Assembly (NCBI GenBank): GCA_946800325.1
Contig: OX326958.1
Coordinates: 8,256,001-8,320,000 of the forward strand
DNA length: 64,000 nucleotides
Origin: Luzula sylvatica
Lineage: Eukaryota; Streptophyta; Magnoliopsida; Poales; Juncaceae
Reading direction: 5' to 3'
Positions 33,065 to 44,859 of this stretch are shown in pieces. Every line of letters begins with the position of its first letter. Position 1 is the stretch's first letter. The position numbers were made by a program, and so were the translations under genes. The notes below the pieces were generated by a model. It worked only from the letters and a program-made list of their open reading frames with translations. It searched no databases and was not told the DNA's origin.

Positions 33065-35756
33065 AGACCCTGGCTATTTTGTCAATATTGGCCCGCGATT
33101 ATTATATTTAAAAATTAAGGAAAAAAACTCAATTCTGGATATCATTCTGTTTTTTTTTTTTTTTTTTTATAAATTCATATTTTTATTCAGTCATTAAGAA
33201 GAAACATTACAATGAGATACAAGATATAAATAACCATGTAATAAATATATAAATAAAAAGAAAAAATTGTGAAAAACATTAATTGTTATTATTACAACAT
33301 TAATTGTTATTATTACAATCTGTTAAATTATTAATATATATAATTTTAAGGAATTTCTTGCATTTATAGAAGGCCACATCATCACTTTAATATGAGTCAT
33401 TTGATCTTGATCAAAATGTTCAAAATACTTGATTTTTCATTTGAACATGATCTATATAAATCAAGTAATTTAAAAGTTACATGAACCTTGCTCCATCGGG
33501 GACCAAGTTCATTCATTTTGTTTTCTCAACTAAATAAGGAAAAATAAAAAAAAAATACCTTAAATTCTTGGATATTTTAAAAAACTTTAAATTTACATAT
33601 GTAATAATTGAATAAAATTATTATTTTTTATTAATTTAAAAAAAAATCCTAATTTTTTTACAACATATAATAATTGAAAACCAATATTTATATAATTTTA
33701 ATATTTCATAAATTATATATATTTGATTTTTATTTTTTTTACTAAAAACTTACAAAAAATAAAAATAAGATGAACAACAATATTACAATAACACCTTACA
33801 AATATTTAAAAAATAAAAAATCATGAAATTATTAAAAAATAAAAAGAGAACGAAAATAAAAAACTTGATGTTTAAATATATACTCTTCTATAATTATATT
33901 TTCAATATGTTTATTTATTATTGTTTATTTTAGTATTATCTGATGTTAGTTTTACATGAATAATAAATGAAATGTTAAAATTATATAAATACAATACGTA
34001 ATAATTTCATTTTTTTTTAAATCACTACATGTTAAAAAATATTTATGAATTTTCTTAAAATTAATAAGAAATAAATAAAAATAATCATTACATATGAAAA
34101 TTGAAGGATATTTTCGTAATTTTTTTTTAAAATATCATCCACAAGAGATATTGGGAAATAAAATTTTGTTAGAGGATTTTTTTGGAGTTTACGAAAATAT
34201 AGGTATTTAACTTTACAATATCCAAAAAAGTTAGAGAGTTAAAAATACACCAAAACACAGATGTGTGAACAATCAGACAAAAAATACGTAGAATCCAATT
34301 ACAAATTAGGAGAAATTAAATCATGACAAACTCGAATCCCGCGCAATTGTGCGGGAAAAAAAACTAGTTGCAATTTCAAGAAAACGAAAATTTGAAAGAC
34401 AAGAAAGGAACATTTATGTAAAAATAATTATGATTTGCTCAAGTTATTAAAAAGAACATAAAAATGCTATGTGCACATATCATGCACAAGTACGTATAAT
34501 TTTCAACTCTAGAAATTTTTGATATTGCTGAGTGTATATGACATACACACCGAACGAGTCCATGTTTCCACTTCGTCAACGTACGGAATGTCTTTGTTAT
34601 TAATCAATGAAAATATTTTAATTATTCATCCTAAGGTGGGACTATTATGAATTTATTTTTAAAAATTCTACAAAGAGTCCGGACAATCATTTATCAATTT
34701 AAATCTCGAAAATCATTTGGATTCCTAATTCCTAATTTATTGCAAACCCATGATCCTCTAGTCAACGTTGACTTTCTACTTTGCATCATTTTGATACGAA
34801 CAATAGAAAAATTATAATCTCATTCACATAAAGTGCCTTAACGATTTTATGTTAGTTTATTTGTGTATGTTAAAATTAATATTTCATCAGAATAGTAAGA
34901 AAATGAAATAAAATATGAACTAAAATCAAACTAGTAATCATATACATTGAACAATAGAAATAAATTAAAAAACAACAATAATTAAACCATGATAATGGGG
35001 CGCACATAGTAAGAATTTATCATGTATTGTTAATATCTGGACAAAATTGAATGAAATGTATTTAAACTGATGTGTCGATTTACTAGATTGAGCATGATGA
35101 TTGTGAAGAGGTAGAAATAATATTTCTGTGAAAACAAAAGACACATTAATTATTTTCTTAAAAATTTACAAATATTTCACATAAAGAATAACATTTCTTA
35201 AAAATAAGTCGGAAAATCAATAATGGAATTAATGTTCATTTTATTCAAACTTGGTTAACCTAGAACAAGAGACACGATATAAATTGATACATTCATTTTT
35301 TTTTCAGAAAATAAAAAGATTAGATAGTTTAGAGTATTAAATTACAAGTCAATCAATGGACATATATCTTCAAAATTTTATTGGAGTTTTAATCCAGGAG
35401 ACGATTTTCTACCAAAATTTTGATATTTAATGATTATTTTGTCAATATTGGCCCGTGATTATAATATTTAAAAATTAAGGAAAAAAACTCAATTCGAGAT
35501 GTCGTGATTATTTTGTAAATTCATATTTTTATTCTGTCATTAAAAAGAAACATTACAATAAGATACAAGATATGAATAACCATGTAATAAATATATAAAT
35601 AAAAAGCAAAATTGTGAAAAACTAATATTCAAACAAATAAAATCCCTGCAAGAATTATGAACAAGAACACCATTAATTGTTATTATTAAATTAAAAATTT
35701 AAGAAAACAAAAATTTGAAGACCAAGAAAGGAACATTTATGTAAAAATAATTATGA
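33065..35756. repeat. Direct duplication interrupted by Helitrons
   Basis: 33070-33318 and 35436-35680 are near-identical (tattttgtcaatattggccc, then aggaaaaaaactcaatt, then gaaacattacaa, then cattaattgttattatta). 34377-34432 and 35702-35756 continue the same unit. In the left copy the parts are separated by a 1.05-kb Helitron. In the right copy they are contiguous but a second Helitron joins at 35757. The 34370-35430 interval is AT-rich and non-coding. Confidence 0.8.
33319..34367 (+). mobile_element. Non-autonomous Helitron, 1,049 bp, with paralogous empty site
   Basis: Starts TCTGTTAAATT after host A (33318). Ends with foldback CCCGCGCAATTGTGCGGG (34338-34355), eight A and CTAG (34364-34367) before host T. 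The sister copy at about 35683-35700 reads straight across the site (attattaaattaaaaattt against attattacaa|ttgcaattt). The interior is AT-rich with no ORF. A (T)19 run lies just left of the duplicated unit. Confidence 0.82.
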
Positions 35757-35787
35757 CTAGCAATATCCCGCGCAACAATTACGCGAG
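35757..35787 (-). mobile_element. Helitron 3' terminus (minus strand)
   Basis: Plus strand reads A|CTAGcaatat, then cccgcgcaacaattacgcga plus g. On the minus strand this is a 9-bp stem with two G-T pairs, then CTAG|T. The body extends right, including a stretch shared with 14590-14680; the 5' end was not found. Confidence 0.7.
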
Positions 35788-36642
35788 ACTTCATACATTT
35801 TTTTTGTATAACTTGTTTAAATAGAATTTGCGCATGTACGTTTAAACTCAATTATACAATCATGATATGTTTGCAAATATATTAATGTCAATAAATATAT
35901 TATAATTAATAAAGATTTATGAAATTTGTCTATCACATATATGCATTATAATTAATAAGGGTCCATGAAATTGATTTATCATTATAAATTCACACATAAT
36001 AAATAAAATATAACATGTTATAATTCAAACAAAATTAAAGTTTCAAAACAAATAATAGAAAACCTTGAATAATATACATAAAACCGAAATATATATTTAA
36101 AATGTTATCCATTAACATAAAAAAAATATTAAAAAAAAAAACACAATTATAAATTATAGCATAAGAAATAAACAATTTAGTCATAGTTTTATACCGAGAT
36201 TATATATGGAGTCCCAATAACACCCTTGATGAAGCGATGAGAGATGATTAAATAGGTTGATTAGTATTATTGATTGACTCGATTAACAGTTTAATTGAAT
36301 TGATACGTCAATTAACATTTACTAAAGATTTAATTCAGATAATATGCTAGAGCATGATGGAGAAAATATCTCTAATATTCCTTTTCAAATCAGAACTAAA
36401 CAAAAAACATGGAAGATCAATTTATCCAATCCAAAAAAGTTAAGGCAGAAGAAATACATGCAAAATCACAAACTTATCACGAACTACGTAGATCTTATCT
36501 AAACACTTTTTTTGGTGTGCATTATGTTATTAATGTTACACAAAATATGATACATAAAATCTTGAGACGGTACATGTATCACAAAAGAAACTTCATAATA
36601 TAATATAATATATTATTTTGTATTTATTATCTGATTGGATCA
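35788..36642. other. AT-rich region, part Helitron, with a repeat shared by copy B
   Basis: 36215-36320 and 36815-36930 are diverged copies (ttgatgaagygg..., ttgattagtattatt, tttaattgaattgayacg). An ORF at 36409-36603 (64 residues, lysine-rich) resembles nothing I know and is not called as a gene. Confidence 0.45.
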
Positions 36643-36953
36643 ATTTTATGTGTTAATTAACAAGTGCACAAGTCATTTGTATTGTTTGGGCTCTAATCAT
36701 GTGTCTAACGGCCTACTCTATGGACCCATAACCAATCCATAATTGGCTGAGTTGAAGTCATAAACCCGATAGAATATACAATGGGTTATATATTCAGCCC
36801 CAAACTCAAAATAGAAGCCTTGATGAAGTGGAAAAAGTGAGTTAAATGAATTGATTAGTATTATTAATTGATTCGATTAGCAATTTAAATGACCGTTTAA
36901 TTGAATTGACACGTAAAATAAAACATTATCAACCAATGTCAGGGTTTAAAAAA

Positions 36954-37726
36954 TTAGTAAATGTCGTTATCAAAAACCCAAGGCTCGTGAAGGAAAAGTT
37001 CGCGACCGTTCATTTGCGCTATTCCCGATTCGATATCTTCTGCACGTTTATGCGCCTCTTCTGATTTTCTCATTGCTACTTCTGTGTCCTGCAATTCACC
37101 ATCATATTAACAAAAGAAAAAAAACATGAAATAATTCATTTGTGGGAAATCTGGATGAATCGAATCATAATTGCATCATTTCCAGTTAATCGTTGCTTCA
37201 ATTATACTTCCTGAGTGTTCTAAATTGCAATATGCTTTCTTCGTATTGGTCTTTGATTAAATTAAAACAATATTCACAAAAATCACTAACTTAACATCGA
37301 TTATGCATAAATTAAACTATGAAATAAGCAACAAAAGGGTACAAATTGGAGTTAAATAAGTAAATGTATTCCGGTGATCAACCAGCACAATACCAAAGTT
37401 TGTAACTTTTTAAGTTTAATCCATAAATTTCAGTAAAAACTCAGTTAAAAATGAGAATAATTGTAAGTAAATTGGCCACCAAAAATTTATCATTGTTCCA
37501 ATCAACCGAACCTAAGAACCCTATAATCAATCAATCCACTCAAATACATAGTCATGGTGAATTCAAACCCTAAAAATAGAACCTTGCGAAGCTTCCAGGC
37601 GAGAAATTGAGCCCCTGACAACGGGGCGGGTCCTGACGCAGCTGTAATTCCCACCTCGCCTTCCCCAATTTCCTTCTCGCTCCGCCACTGCTCTCCGCCC
37701 ATTATTTTCCGTACTTCACCGATCAA
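36954..37726 (-). pseudogene. DFRP/ZC3H15-like fragment, copy B
   Basis: Second exon 37088-36954 (45 codons including TAA) and first exon ending at 37583, with splice sites and phases identical to copy A. Changes from copy A are a few substitutions (VRKIMGG instead of VQKTMGG). Same conclusion: a 3' gene fragment with its intron, no zinc-finger part. Confidence 0.7.
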
Positions 37727-37835
37727 AATCTGGTTGCAAGCAATTTTTGGAAACTGGACTGGACCAAATTTTTCTGAGAGGAATTATCAAAAAGACCTTA
37801 TTTTTCTGAATATTTAATTAAAAAAAACATTGGAT

Positions 37836-39067
37836 AATATCATATTTTCTGAGACAGTGCTACACCTTCTGACTCGATGTGAGACATCGATTGGAACCTG
37901 GGAGAGAACTCAAGCTAGATTTGGGGTCGATCCAAAAGCAGGGCACCAGATCTTCGAAGAGCTGTACTCAGCGAGAGGCTCCCAGCAAACAAAGAGCCTG
38001 TTCTCAGTGACGGTGCAGGAGGGTGTTCTCGCCTCACACTAAAAAGGACGAAGAGCTGAGAGAGGAGATCGAGAGCGAATGGAGACTAATTTCGAAGAGA
38101 TCTCAGAGCCAGAAGCAAGGGGACAAGCTTGAGAGGGCTGCAACTTTAGCTCGTGGCTCGTGGCTCGCTCGAGCTCGACTCGATAATAGTTCGATAATAG
38201 CTCGCTCGATATTAACTCGAAATTAAATGAGACGAGCCGAGCTAGCTCGAACGTTTATTGAGCCGAGCTTGAGCCAGACTCAGCTCGCTCGTATTAAGCT
38301 CGAAAAGAATTTGAGCTCGATTTAAAAAATTAAATACTTTTATCATAATTAATTCATATTATATATTTTATTATAATTAGAAAATTTTATAAAGAAAAAC
38401 TTTATCTCCATAATAATTTCAAGTCGGGTTACAACATAGGTCCTAAAAAAGAATATCAACTAAGGAAGACAAATTAATAATACCAAGTCCAAATCCTATT
38501 TTTTTATGTTTTGTGTTGTATGTTTGATTTATTATTATTACGTTTTAAGATATTTTGGTATTTAGAATATTTTTTGTTTATTCGCAATTATTACAATCTT
38601 TTTAATTAAAATTCAAGTTGTTTTTTTAATTGAGCTGCTGTTGAGACGAGCCGAGCTAGCTCGAATTAGAACGAGCCGAGCTTGAGCTTGATATTTTAGC
38701 TCGAACCATAATTCTAAACGAGCCGAGCTAGCTCGAATAAGTTCCGAGCCGAGCTTGAGCTTGGCACAGCTCGCTCGAGCTCGGCTCGTTTGCAGCCCTA
38801 CAGTTGAGAGAACCATTGCAGAGACGGAAGGGGAAGGAGATAAAGAGGCGGAAATGGAAAGTGGAGAAGGAACTAAACAAGTAATATAGACCCGGTTTGT
38901 GAGGATGGAGATAGACCGAAAGTTTATATTAACCTAACTTATTGCTTAATGGTTTATTTTGTACTTTGTAAATAACTAGTTATTAATATGATTAATAAAA
39001 AATATTTGGAAGGGGGGCTGATCGAACCCTCTCCAAAAAATTTCAAAAAAAAAAATATCATTTTTCT
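37836..39067 (+). mobile_element. 5'-truncated LINE, copy B, split by a MITE
   Basis: Left duplication aatatcatattttct (37836-37850); the right one is decayed by one base (39054-39067). It has the same 23-bp internal deletion as copy A. A TAA replaces the Glu codon after LASH at 38040. The ORF2 tail is interrupted by 38134-38800. Confidence 0.8.
38126..38808. mobile_element. 667-bp hAT-like MITE in copy B
   Basis: The element 38134-38800 starts AGGGCTGCAA and ends TTGCAGCCCTA. Subterminal runs of gagctcg and gagccgagct occur in both orientations, so long parts can fold back. Flanks are agcttgag and cagttgag, which share ttgag where hAT elements make 8-bp duplications. Copies A and C lack it and show the empty site (agcttgagagaacc). 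It has no transposase; mobilisation in trans is inferred. Confidence 0.75.
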
Positions 39068-39719
39068 TACCAAACATACCCTGATACCCATCAATTATAT
39101 TTCTGAGATATTTTTAATATTTTTATTTTTATTTTCATTCATTTTTAATATATTCTTTATAGTATTTTTTGAAACATCTTATTATTTGTATATTGATTAA
39201 TATGGTAAATATATATTAATTTACTATTCGTTAGTATGTTAATAAATATTAATTATAGTTAAAAGGTAATGTTATTGTAAAAATTAACATTGTTTAACGA
39301 ACAAATTCTAAAAAGTGACTAAATTATCTCCGTTAATAATGATTATTATTTAATGTTCTTATTTATTTATTTACATTATTACATTTCATAAATGATGCAA
39401 AATAATAAAATTTTAAATCGGGTATTCAATTCTTGACTAGCAATTTTTTTTTTCAAATACGAAGATCGATTTTTGTTTTTTAATTGAAGAGTATATTTTG
39501 TTTTATTTGTTGTTATAATATTCACTAACAAGGGAGCATATATGAGTAAATTTATTCATTTATATTTCCGTATTTGTTAGATTTACTTTTGTACATTAAG
39601 AATAATACTATATATTATTTACAAACATCATAAATGATGGTAACATGATAATTATTTTGATTGTTTTTAAAATTATTTTTCGTTAAGTCATGTTTGCTCT
39701 TGCAATATTATCACCTTCT

Positions 39720-40740
39720 TGTTGGGGAATATCCCCGGCCCCGGGCCCCGCAGCGGATATGTAGGCCCGGTCCGATTCCCCGATTCCCGAGATCACGCCA
39801 CGACTTCGAGGGTACGATGCAAATAGAAGGTTAGATCCATACCAGTTCCAAATTGATGGAACACGAAGGGTTGATCGCTGCCTCCTATTCCTCCGGTCAC
39901 GTTGGTGACTTTACGCGCGTCCCACACCGTGCGTCCTTCACCGTTCGTTCCCGTTCTTCGATCCTTCGGTTCGATCACAACGGAGAGCCCCAAGTGTTGC
40001 TCCTCCACACGTATCCACCTTGAGTCGGAAGACGCCGGACACGGATACACCTGCCTAGACGATGTATCGGTGCACTTGCTTGATCTCGATCGATTCTCTA
40101 TTAATCTCTCTTCGTGCCTTTTCACTCACAAAAGATCAAATCTGAATTTGCTCTTTTCTTGTGTCTTGGGCAGAATATTGCTTTGAATTACTTCTGAATT
40201 CCTTAGTGAAGATGAGAGAGAAAATCCTATTTATACCTAATAGGATAAGGATTAGCCAAAAGGCATGTATATCCAATATACACCCTTTCACACAGAAAAC
40301 TGTATGAACCTGTTCAGTATTCTGTCCAGACGAAATTGATAAATTTCTCTGACAGAAAATCAACCAACACGAAAGTTGTAGATAATCTTATTATATACTC
40401 AACCCAATTTGGCCCAGCCCAATTCGAGTTCGTATGCAAAAGTTATGACTATTTTACTAACTGTATGTCATACTGTTGCACCCTTTCGGTATTTCACAGA
40501 AACGACACTTATACTTCGTTCATATGAAATATATTTCTATATGAAGGTTGTAGATAATCGCATTATCTATCTAACCCAATTTGAACCATTCTAATTGGAT
40601 TTTCCCACTGAAAGTTATGGCCACGAATGTACGACTACATTCGTTTATCCTTGTGTACACTTTTACGGTTGATCCGAAACTGTATTTCTTTCACTTCTCA
40701 AATCAAGAAAATTTTAATCCTTCTCAAATCAAGACGCTAA
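39720..40740 (-). mobile_element. LTR-like sequence (solo or broken LTR)
   Basis: Starts TGTTGGGGAATATCCCC, a typical LTR edge containing a GGGGATATTCCCC-like palindrome. GC-richer than its surroundings. On the minus strand there is a TATA box (TATAAATAGG, about 40223-40232) followed by a pyrimidine-rich leader, so I read the LTR as minus-oriented. Two modules with 'gttgtagataatc' and 'aacccaatttg' plus 'aaagttatg' are repeated at 40372 and 40543. The right edge (…CA) and a 5-bp duplication were not found, and no gag or pol is present. ORFs at 39793-40186 on both strands are not genes. Confidence 0.5.
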
Positions 40741-41184
40741 GCTAATATACAAAACCATTCACATAAGGATAGTCTCAAATACATAAAAGATAAATATGGA
40801 ATACATAGATTGAAATGATATAAAATTAGGAATATTGAAAACAAAAATAGCATAAACAAATATAAATTTATTTTTTTTATATGTAAATAAACTAAATCCA
40901 CCCAACACAATTTAGTAATTATGATATGAATATAACTAATATAGGAGTGTTGCATTTTTTCCATCTTTGCCAATTATGATTATATATATATATATTTGGT
41001 ATTTTATATAGTTCTATAGGAAGTGAAAACTCGCTCCTCTGATGATTTTTTCTGTAATTCCTCTTCCTCTAAGCCGGTTTTTCTTAAAAATAACAAGTTA
41101 CCATGACAATGATCTGGCATTTTTTTTTTAGACAACTTTCGGCAAAGGGAGAAATTCGGAATGAAAAAAAATTCCTAGACAAAA
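40741..41184. other. Spacer, possibly organelle-derived on its right side
   Basis: The left part is AT-rich with no gene. 41030-41184 is less AT-rich and adjoins the tRNA-like segment; it may be part of the same organellar insert, which I cannot confirm by eye. Confidence 0.35.
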
Positions 41185-41229
41185 AGCCAGCTATCGGAGT
41201 TGAACCGATGACCATCGCATTTGATGCTC
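41185..41229 (-). tRNA. trnT-UGU: Fragment of plastid-type tRNA-Thr(UGU)
   Basis: Minus strand reads gagcatc, aaatgcgatggtcatcgg, ttcaact, ccgatagctggct. The T arm is complete (ATCGG-TTCAACT-CCGAT). The anticodon arm matches plastid trnT-UGU except that about eight bases, including the anticodon, are deleted. The D arm and 5' acceptor strand are missing. It is a dead tRNA fragment, most simply a nuclear insertion of plastid DNA. Identity rests on memory of the plastid gene. Confidence 0.5.
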
Positions 41230-41293
41230 GATCATTTATTTAAAAAAATCTGTTACGTATATTTTGTTGATCTTTTCGGGCAGGACCAACCAA

Positions 41294-41776
41294 CCCCCCC
41301 CCCCCCCCCCCCCCCCCCCCGCGCGCGCGAGAGAGAGTCAGAGTCCAGCCCGAATTCGGGTCCTGCCCGAGGGGGTTTCCGGCCCGAAAAGGGGGGACGG
41401 GCTCGGGGGGGGGGGGGGGGGGGGTCCGCCCGAAAGGGGGAGGGGGGGGGGGGCTCGGAGGGGCGGGCTCGGGGCCGGCCCGGAATGCCCGGCCCCCTTT
41501 CGGGGCCGCCGCCCCCCGATCCCGGCCCCCTTTAGGGCCGGAACCCCCCCCCCCCCCCCCGGGCCGGACCCCTTTCGGGCTCGGATCCCCCCCCCCCCCC
41601 GAGCCCGACCCCCTTTCGGGCCGGAACCGCCCCCGCCCCCCGCCGAGCCCGGCCCCCTTTCGGGCCGGAACCCCCCCCCCCCCCCCCCCCGAGCCCGGCC
41701 CCCCTTCAAGCCGGACCCCCCCCCCCCCCCCCCCCCCCCCCGCCCCGCCGAGCCCGGCCCCCCTTCGGGCCGGACT
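41294..41776. repeat. GC-rich minisatellite with C-tracts (array 1)
   Basis: About ten irregular units of the form CCCGGCCCCCTTTCGGGCCGG followed by a tract of 8-20 C. Each unit contains the inverted repeat CCGGCCC-(6)-GGGCCGG. Two G-tract blocks at 41405-41450 face the other way. Same unit as the array at 54.2 kb, opposite strand. Long ORFs through it are Pro/Gly/Ala artefacts. Confidence 0.9.
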
Positions 41777-41809
41777 CCACACACACACACACATACATTC
41801 ACATTTTTA

Positions 41810-41853
<44 letters not shown>

Positions 41854-41930
41854 TTGCATACAGAGACACACACATACATTCACCCATATACACGCACACA
41901 CACACATATTACACATTCACACATAAACAA
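41777..41930. repeat. (CA)n, (CT)n microsatellites beside array 1
   Basis: cacacacacaca with 'catacattcac' repeats and a (CT)n run at 41811-41851. A mirrored GT-rich tract flanks array 2. Confidence 0.9.
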
Positions 41931-42719
41931 AACCCTGTAAATATCTAAAACTGCCAAATACTTTCCCCACAAAAATTTGATGATTTCCTTGCAAAATTGG
42001 CTGATGGTTGCATCTCTATCTCGTCAATTTCCATGTCTGATATTTGATGATTTCAGAACTGCAAAGAAAAAATTTGATTAACTTCAATGTTGCATGTCAT
42101 TTTCAAACCAGAATCATGGAAAGAATAAAACCGAGATGACCGGAAGTACAAAAAAAAAATGGAGACAGAGATAAAATGCATCTGTTTATTTGCATAAATC
42201 CCTTTCAAAATTTTGTTATTCTACAATTTATTATTAACTCATATATATATATCCTCAATTTCATATTTCATTATATGTGTATTTGCATACAATTTCATAT
42301 TCCATTAACCAAAAAAATAGTTATTTTATAATTCAAAATTCATATAAATTTGGAATATATTATGGACATCTTTTTTGTATGAACAAAATGAATATGTATT
42401 CACAGTATCTATTTCTTTTTTTTTTAATTAAACTTAACAAAAACAATTTCAATGATTTGAAGGGTTATTATGCAAAAGTTCAAAGAGCAAACAAACAAAA
42501 GCAAAAAGACAAGACAATAAAGAGCAAAGCCATTGATGAAGAAAACAAACTTATCCCCTTGTCCAAAATGCCGAAGCAGAAAATAGCTTCTTTCCGTTCT
42601 CGGTTCCCATGGCCAGTGAAGATCTTCGTTCTCGGTAATCATCCTTCACCGAATCCATCGATAGGAAGAAGGTTCTTTGATGCAAAGTTGTACTCCGACA
42701 CAGATTGTAACTTGTAAGC
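41931..42719. other. Non-coding, AT-rich
   Basis: No recognised gene. An ORF over 42277-42717 is lysine-rich and spans AT-rich DNA; its last 50 residues (GC-richer, 42560-42715) could be a captured exon, but I do not recognise it. Confidence 0.4.
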
Positions 42720-42727
42720 ACGAACTA

Positions 42728-42797
42728 CTCTCTCTCTCTCTCTCTCTCTCGCTCTCGCTCGCTCGCTCTCGCTCGCTCGCTCTTTTTCTTTCTCTCT

Positions 42798-42851
<54 letters not shown>
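42728..42851. repeat. (CT)n / (CTCG)n microsatellite
   Basis: CT dinucleotides interrupted by ctcgctcgctc blocks. GA-frame ORFs on the minus strand (RERERE) are artefacts. Confidence 0.92.
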
Positions 42852-42853
<2 letters not shown>

Positions 42854-43177
42854 ATCTCGCTCGCTCGAAAAATTGGATCTGAAAAATGAATTGGCGAGGG
42901 AGAACGAAAGGGGTTTATTATGCTTATAAAGGGGAGCGGATAATCCCAACGTTCGGATTTCTGATTCGACCGTCGGAGAAAATCCGGATCTTTTCGCTCT
43001 CTCCAGAATATTCCTATTCATTGCATTATTACGATAATTTCAGAGGCCAATTGGAAAACAATTCGTCGAGCCATTTCAGATATAGTGGTCTCTTTGGAGC
43101 CGAAATGCAGAAAACGAAATTTATTTGTCCATCTTTTTGTATTTATTTGTCCATTTCAAATTTCATTTAATTTTCAG
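42852..43177. other. Leader-like sequence before the AKR pseudogene
   Basis: GC-moderate stretch with 'gcttataaagggg' (TATAAA at 42924). It could be an old promoter; no coding sequence recognised. Confidence 0.3.
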
Positions 43178-43335
43178 GTATGCAGAGAACTAGGAATTGG
43201 AATTGTAACTTATAGTCCTCTGCGCCGCTGATTTTTCGGAGGAAAAGGAATTACTGAATCCTTGCCTGCTGAATCAATCGTGGTAAACATAATTTATTTT
43301 TATTTCTAATAAATTATGTTACGAAACCAATAATT

Positions 43336-43387
<52 letters not shown>

Positions 43388-43452
43388 CCGAGGTTTAGTC
43401 CAGAAAATTTGAAAAGAAACAAGATTTTGTATATGAGATTGGAGAAATTTCC
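43178..43452 (+). pseudogene. Aldo-keto reductase (AKR4/perakine-reductase type) exon remnants
   Basis: The exon 43178-43282, between ttttcag and GT, encodes CRELGIGIVTYSPLRR, a TGA (43229-43231), then FFGGKGITESLPAESIV. The family reads SPLGRGFF here, so Gly became Arg and Gly became stop. An (AT)n run (43339-43384) has replaced the next acceptor. Bases 43385-43450 then encode LPRFSPENLKRNKILYMRLEKF, matching the next family exon. The NADPH-binding C-terminal end and the N-terminal barrel with the catalytic Tyr are missing. Scraps of the same gene lie at 5.7 kb, so a single ancestral capture is likely. Confidence 0.72.
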
Positions 43453-44859
43453 CATTCGCACAAGTAAAATACCAACTCCACAAAACTACTGTCCCGAATA
43501 CATAATTATGAGAGTGCAAACCAAATCCCTGATTCCATTTCGCCGTCTAGGCATTTTCTTCGCTACTAGCGCTCGTCGTCTCCAACTCAGATATTATTCC
43601 ATTTCGCCGTCCTCAAAGTAATTAAATTTATTCATCATACAAAAATATTATTTAATTTATTCTTTACCGAAATTAATGTTTATTTTTTTCAAATTTATTT
43701 AGGATGTCGCCTTCTAGAATGCACGTGACGTGTGCGTTGGTATACAAAACTACACCTTCTGGTACAGTTGCGGCTTCTCGTTACGATTTCGCCAAATGGA
43801 GGGTTCTCAGCTGTTGCGGCTTTGAAAGTAGATGTTAAGGTCTTCTTTTTCATATTTTTGTAAATATTCTCTTTAATTAAAAATGGAATTTCAATGAAAT
43901 GTTTGTGTTCATGTTTTTACATTTGAATTGATTTTCTTTATTAGGTATGGGAGAAAAGTGAATACGGTCGAGTCGAGTGAGTTTGTTACATTTGTCGAGT
44001 TGCATCTTATGAAATCAGATCTTCGAATTGAATTAAGACCAAAATAAAATCACTATTTTTTTTTTTTCTTTTTTTTTTTTGTAATTTCATTTGTTGGTTC
44101 TTTTCTTAACCACTGTATGTTTCTTGCTTAATTTTGATATTGAGTTGTATGGAAGAATTGCAAATAAATAATGGTTTCAAATGCGTGTGTGAGCAAGACG
44201 TAATTTTGATATTGAGTTGTAATTAACTTCGATTGAACAAATAACTTGACTTGTAATTTTGATATTTCGATCAAGTATGTGTTGTGATTGCAATTTGCAA
44301 TAAGAACAATTGAGTTTTTGATATTTTGAGTTGTAATTAACTTCGACTGAGTTGTAATTACTTCGATGTGGTACCAATTGAAGATCTTTCAAAATTACTA
44401 AAAGTTCTAAAAGTACATCTTTCAAAATTACATCAAATATTATCATGCGCAAAAAAAAAATGCAAAATTACATAGACCTTAAAAGTTCTAAAATTACCCA
44501 CAAATATCTCAAAATTACCATAAAAATCTGCAAAATTAATAGACCCCTTAAATTTCTAAAATTATCCACAAATATCTCATAATTACCATAAAATCTGCAA
44601 AAAAAACCCTTTAAAATTTCCAAAATCATTCACAAATATCTCAAAATTACCATAAAATCTGTGAAATTTCAAATTACAAAGAATCCTTTGATATTGCATT
44701 GGGGTTGGTCGAATTCATCAATTGTATTATTTTCAAATTCCTTGTCTGAATCCACTCACACATTGATTGAATCCACTCACACATTGATTGCAATCTAAAA
44801 GAGAAATTAATTAATTTAGCCTGTAATTAATAAAATGAAATTCAGCCAAATTGAATGTT
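43453..44859. other. Non-coding, with irregular 60-70-bp tandem repeats
   Basis: 44390-44690 holds several diverged copies of 'aaaattaccataaaatctgc' with 'ccacaaatatctc'. 'attttgatattgagttgtaa' recurs at 44133 and 44202. Short ORFs at 43500-43620 and 43700-43840 resemble nothing known. Confidence 0.5.

Larger units (their letters stand above)
36643..39719. repeat. Composite repeat, copy B
   Basis: Matches copy A from about base 281 and copy C from about 45139. It lacks the 260-bp GC-richer leader. It carries the CCCH fragment, the truncated LINE and part of the AT-rich tail, then breaks at 'tcacctt' where an LTR-like sequence starts. It has no proline-rich or PP2C part. It alone contains a 667-bp MITE. 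Confidence 0.9.

Noticed and set aside
39793..40186. GC-rich ORFs on both strands at 39.8-40.2 kb
   Set aside because: They lie in the LTR-like sequence and show no gag or pol features.
41221..41926. Long ORFs of 100-220 residues rich in Pro, Gly and Arg on both strands
   Set aside because: They read through G/C tracts and the GC minisatellite; all frames are open because stop codons are rare in such DNA.
42725..43021. RERERE/SLSLSL ORFs
   Set aside because: (CT)n microsatellite translations.
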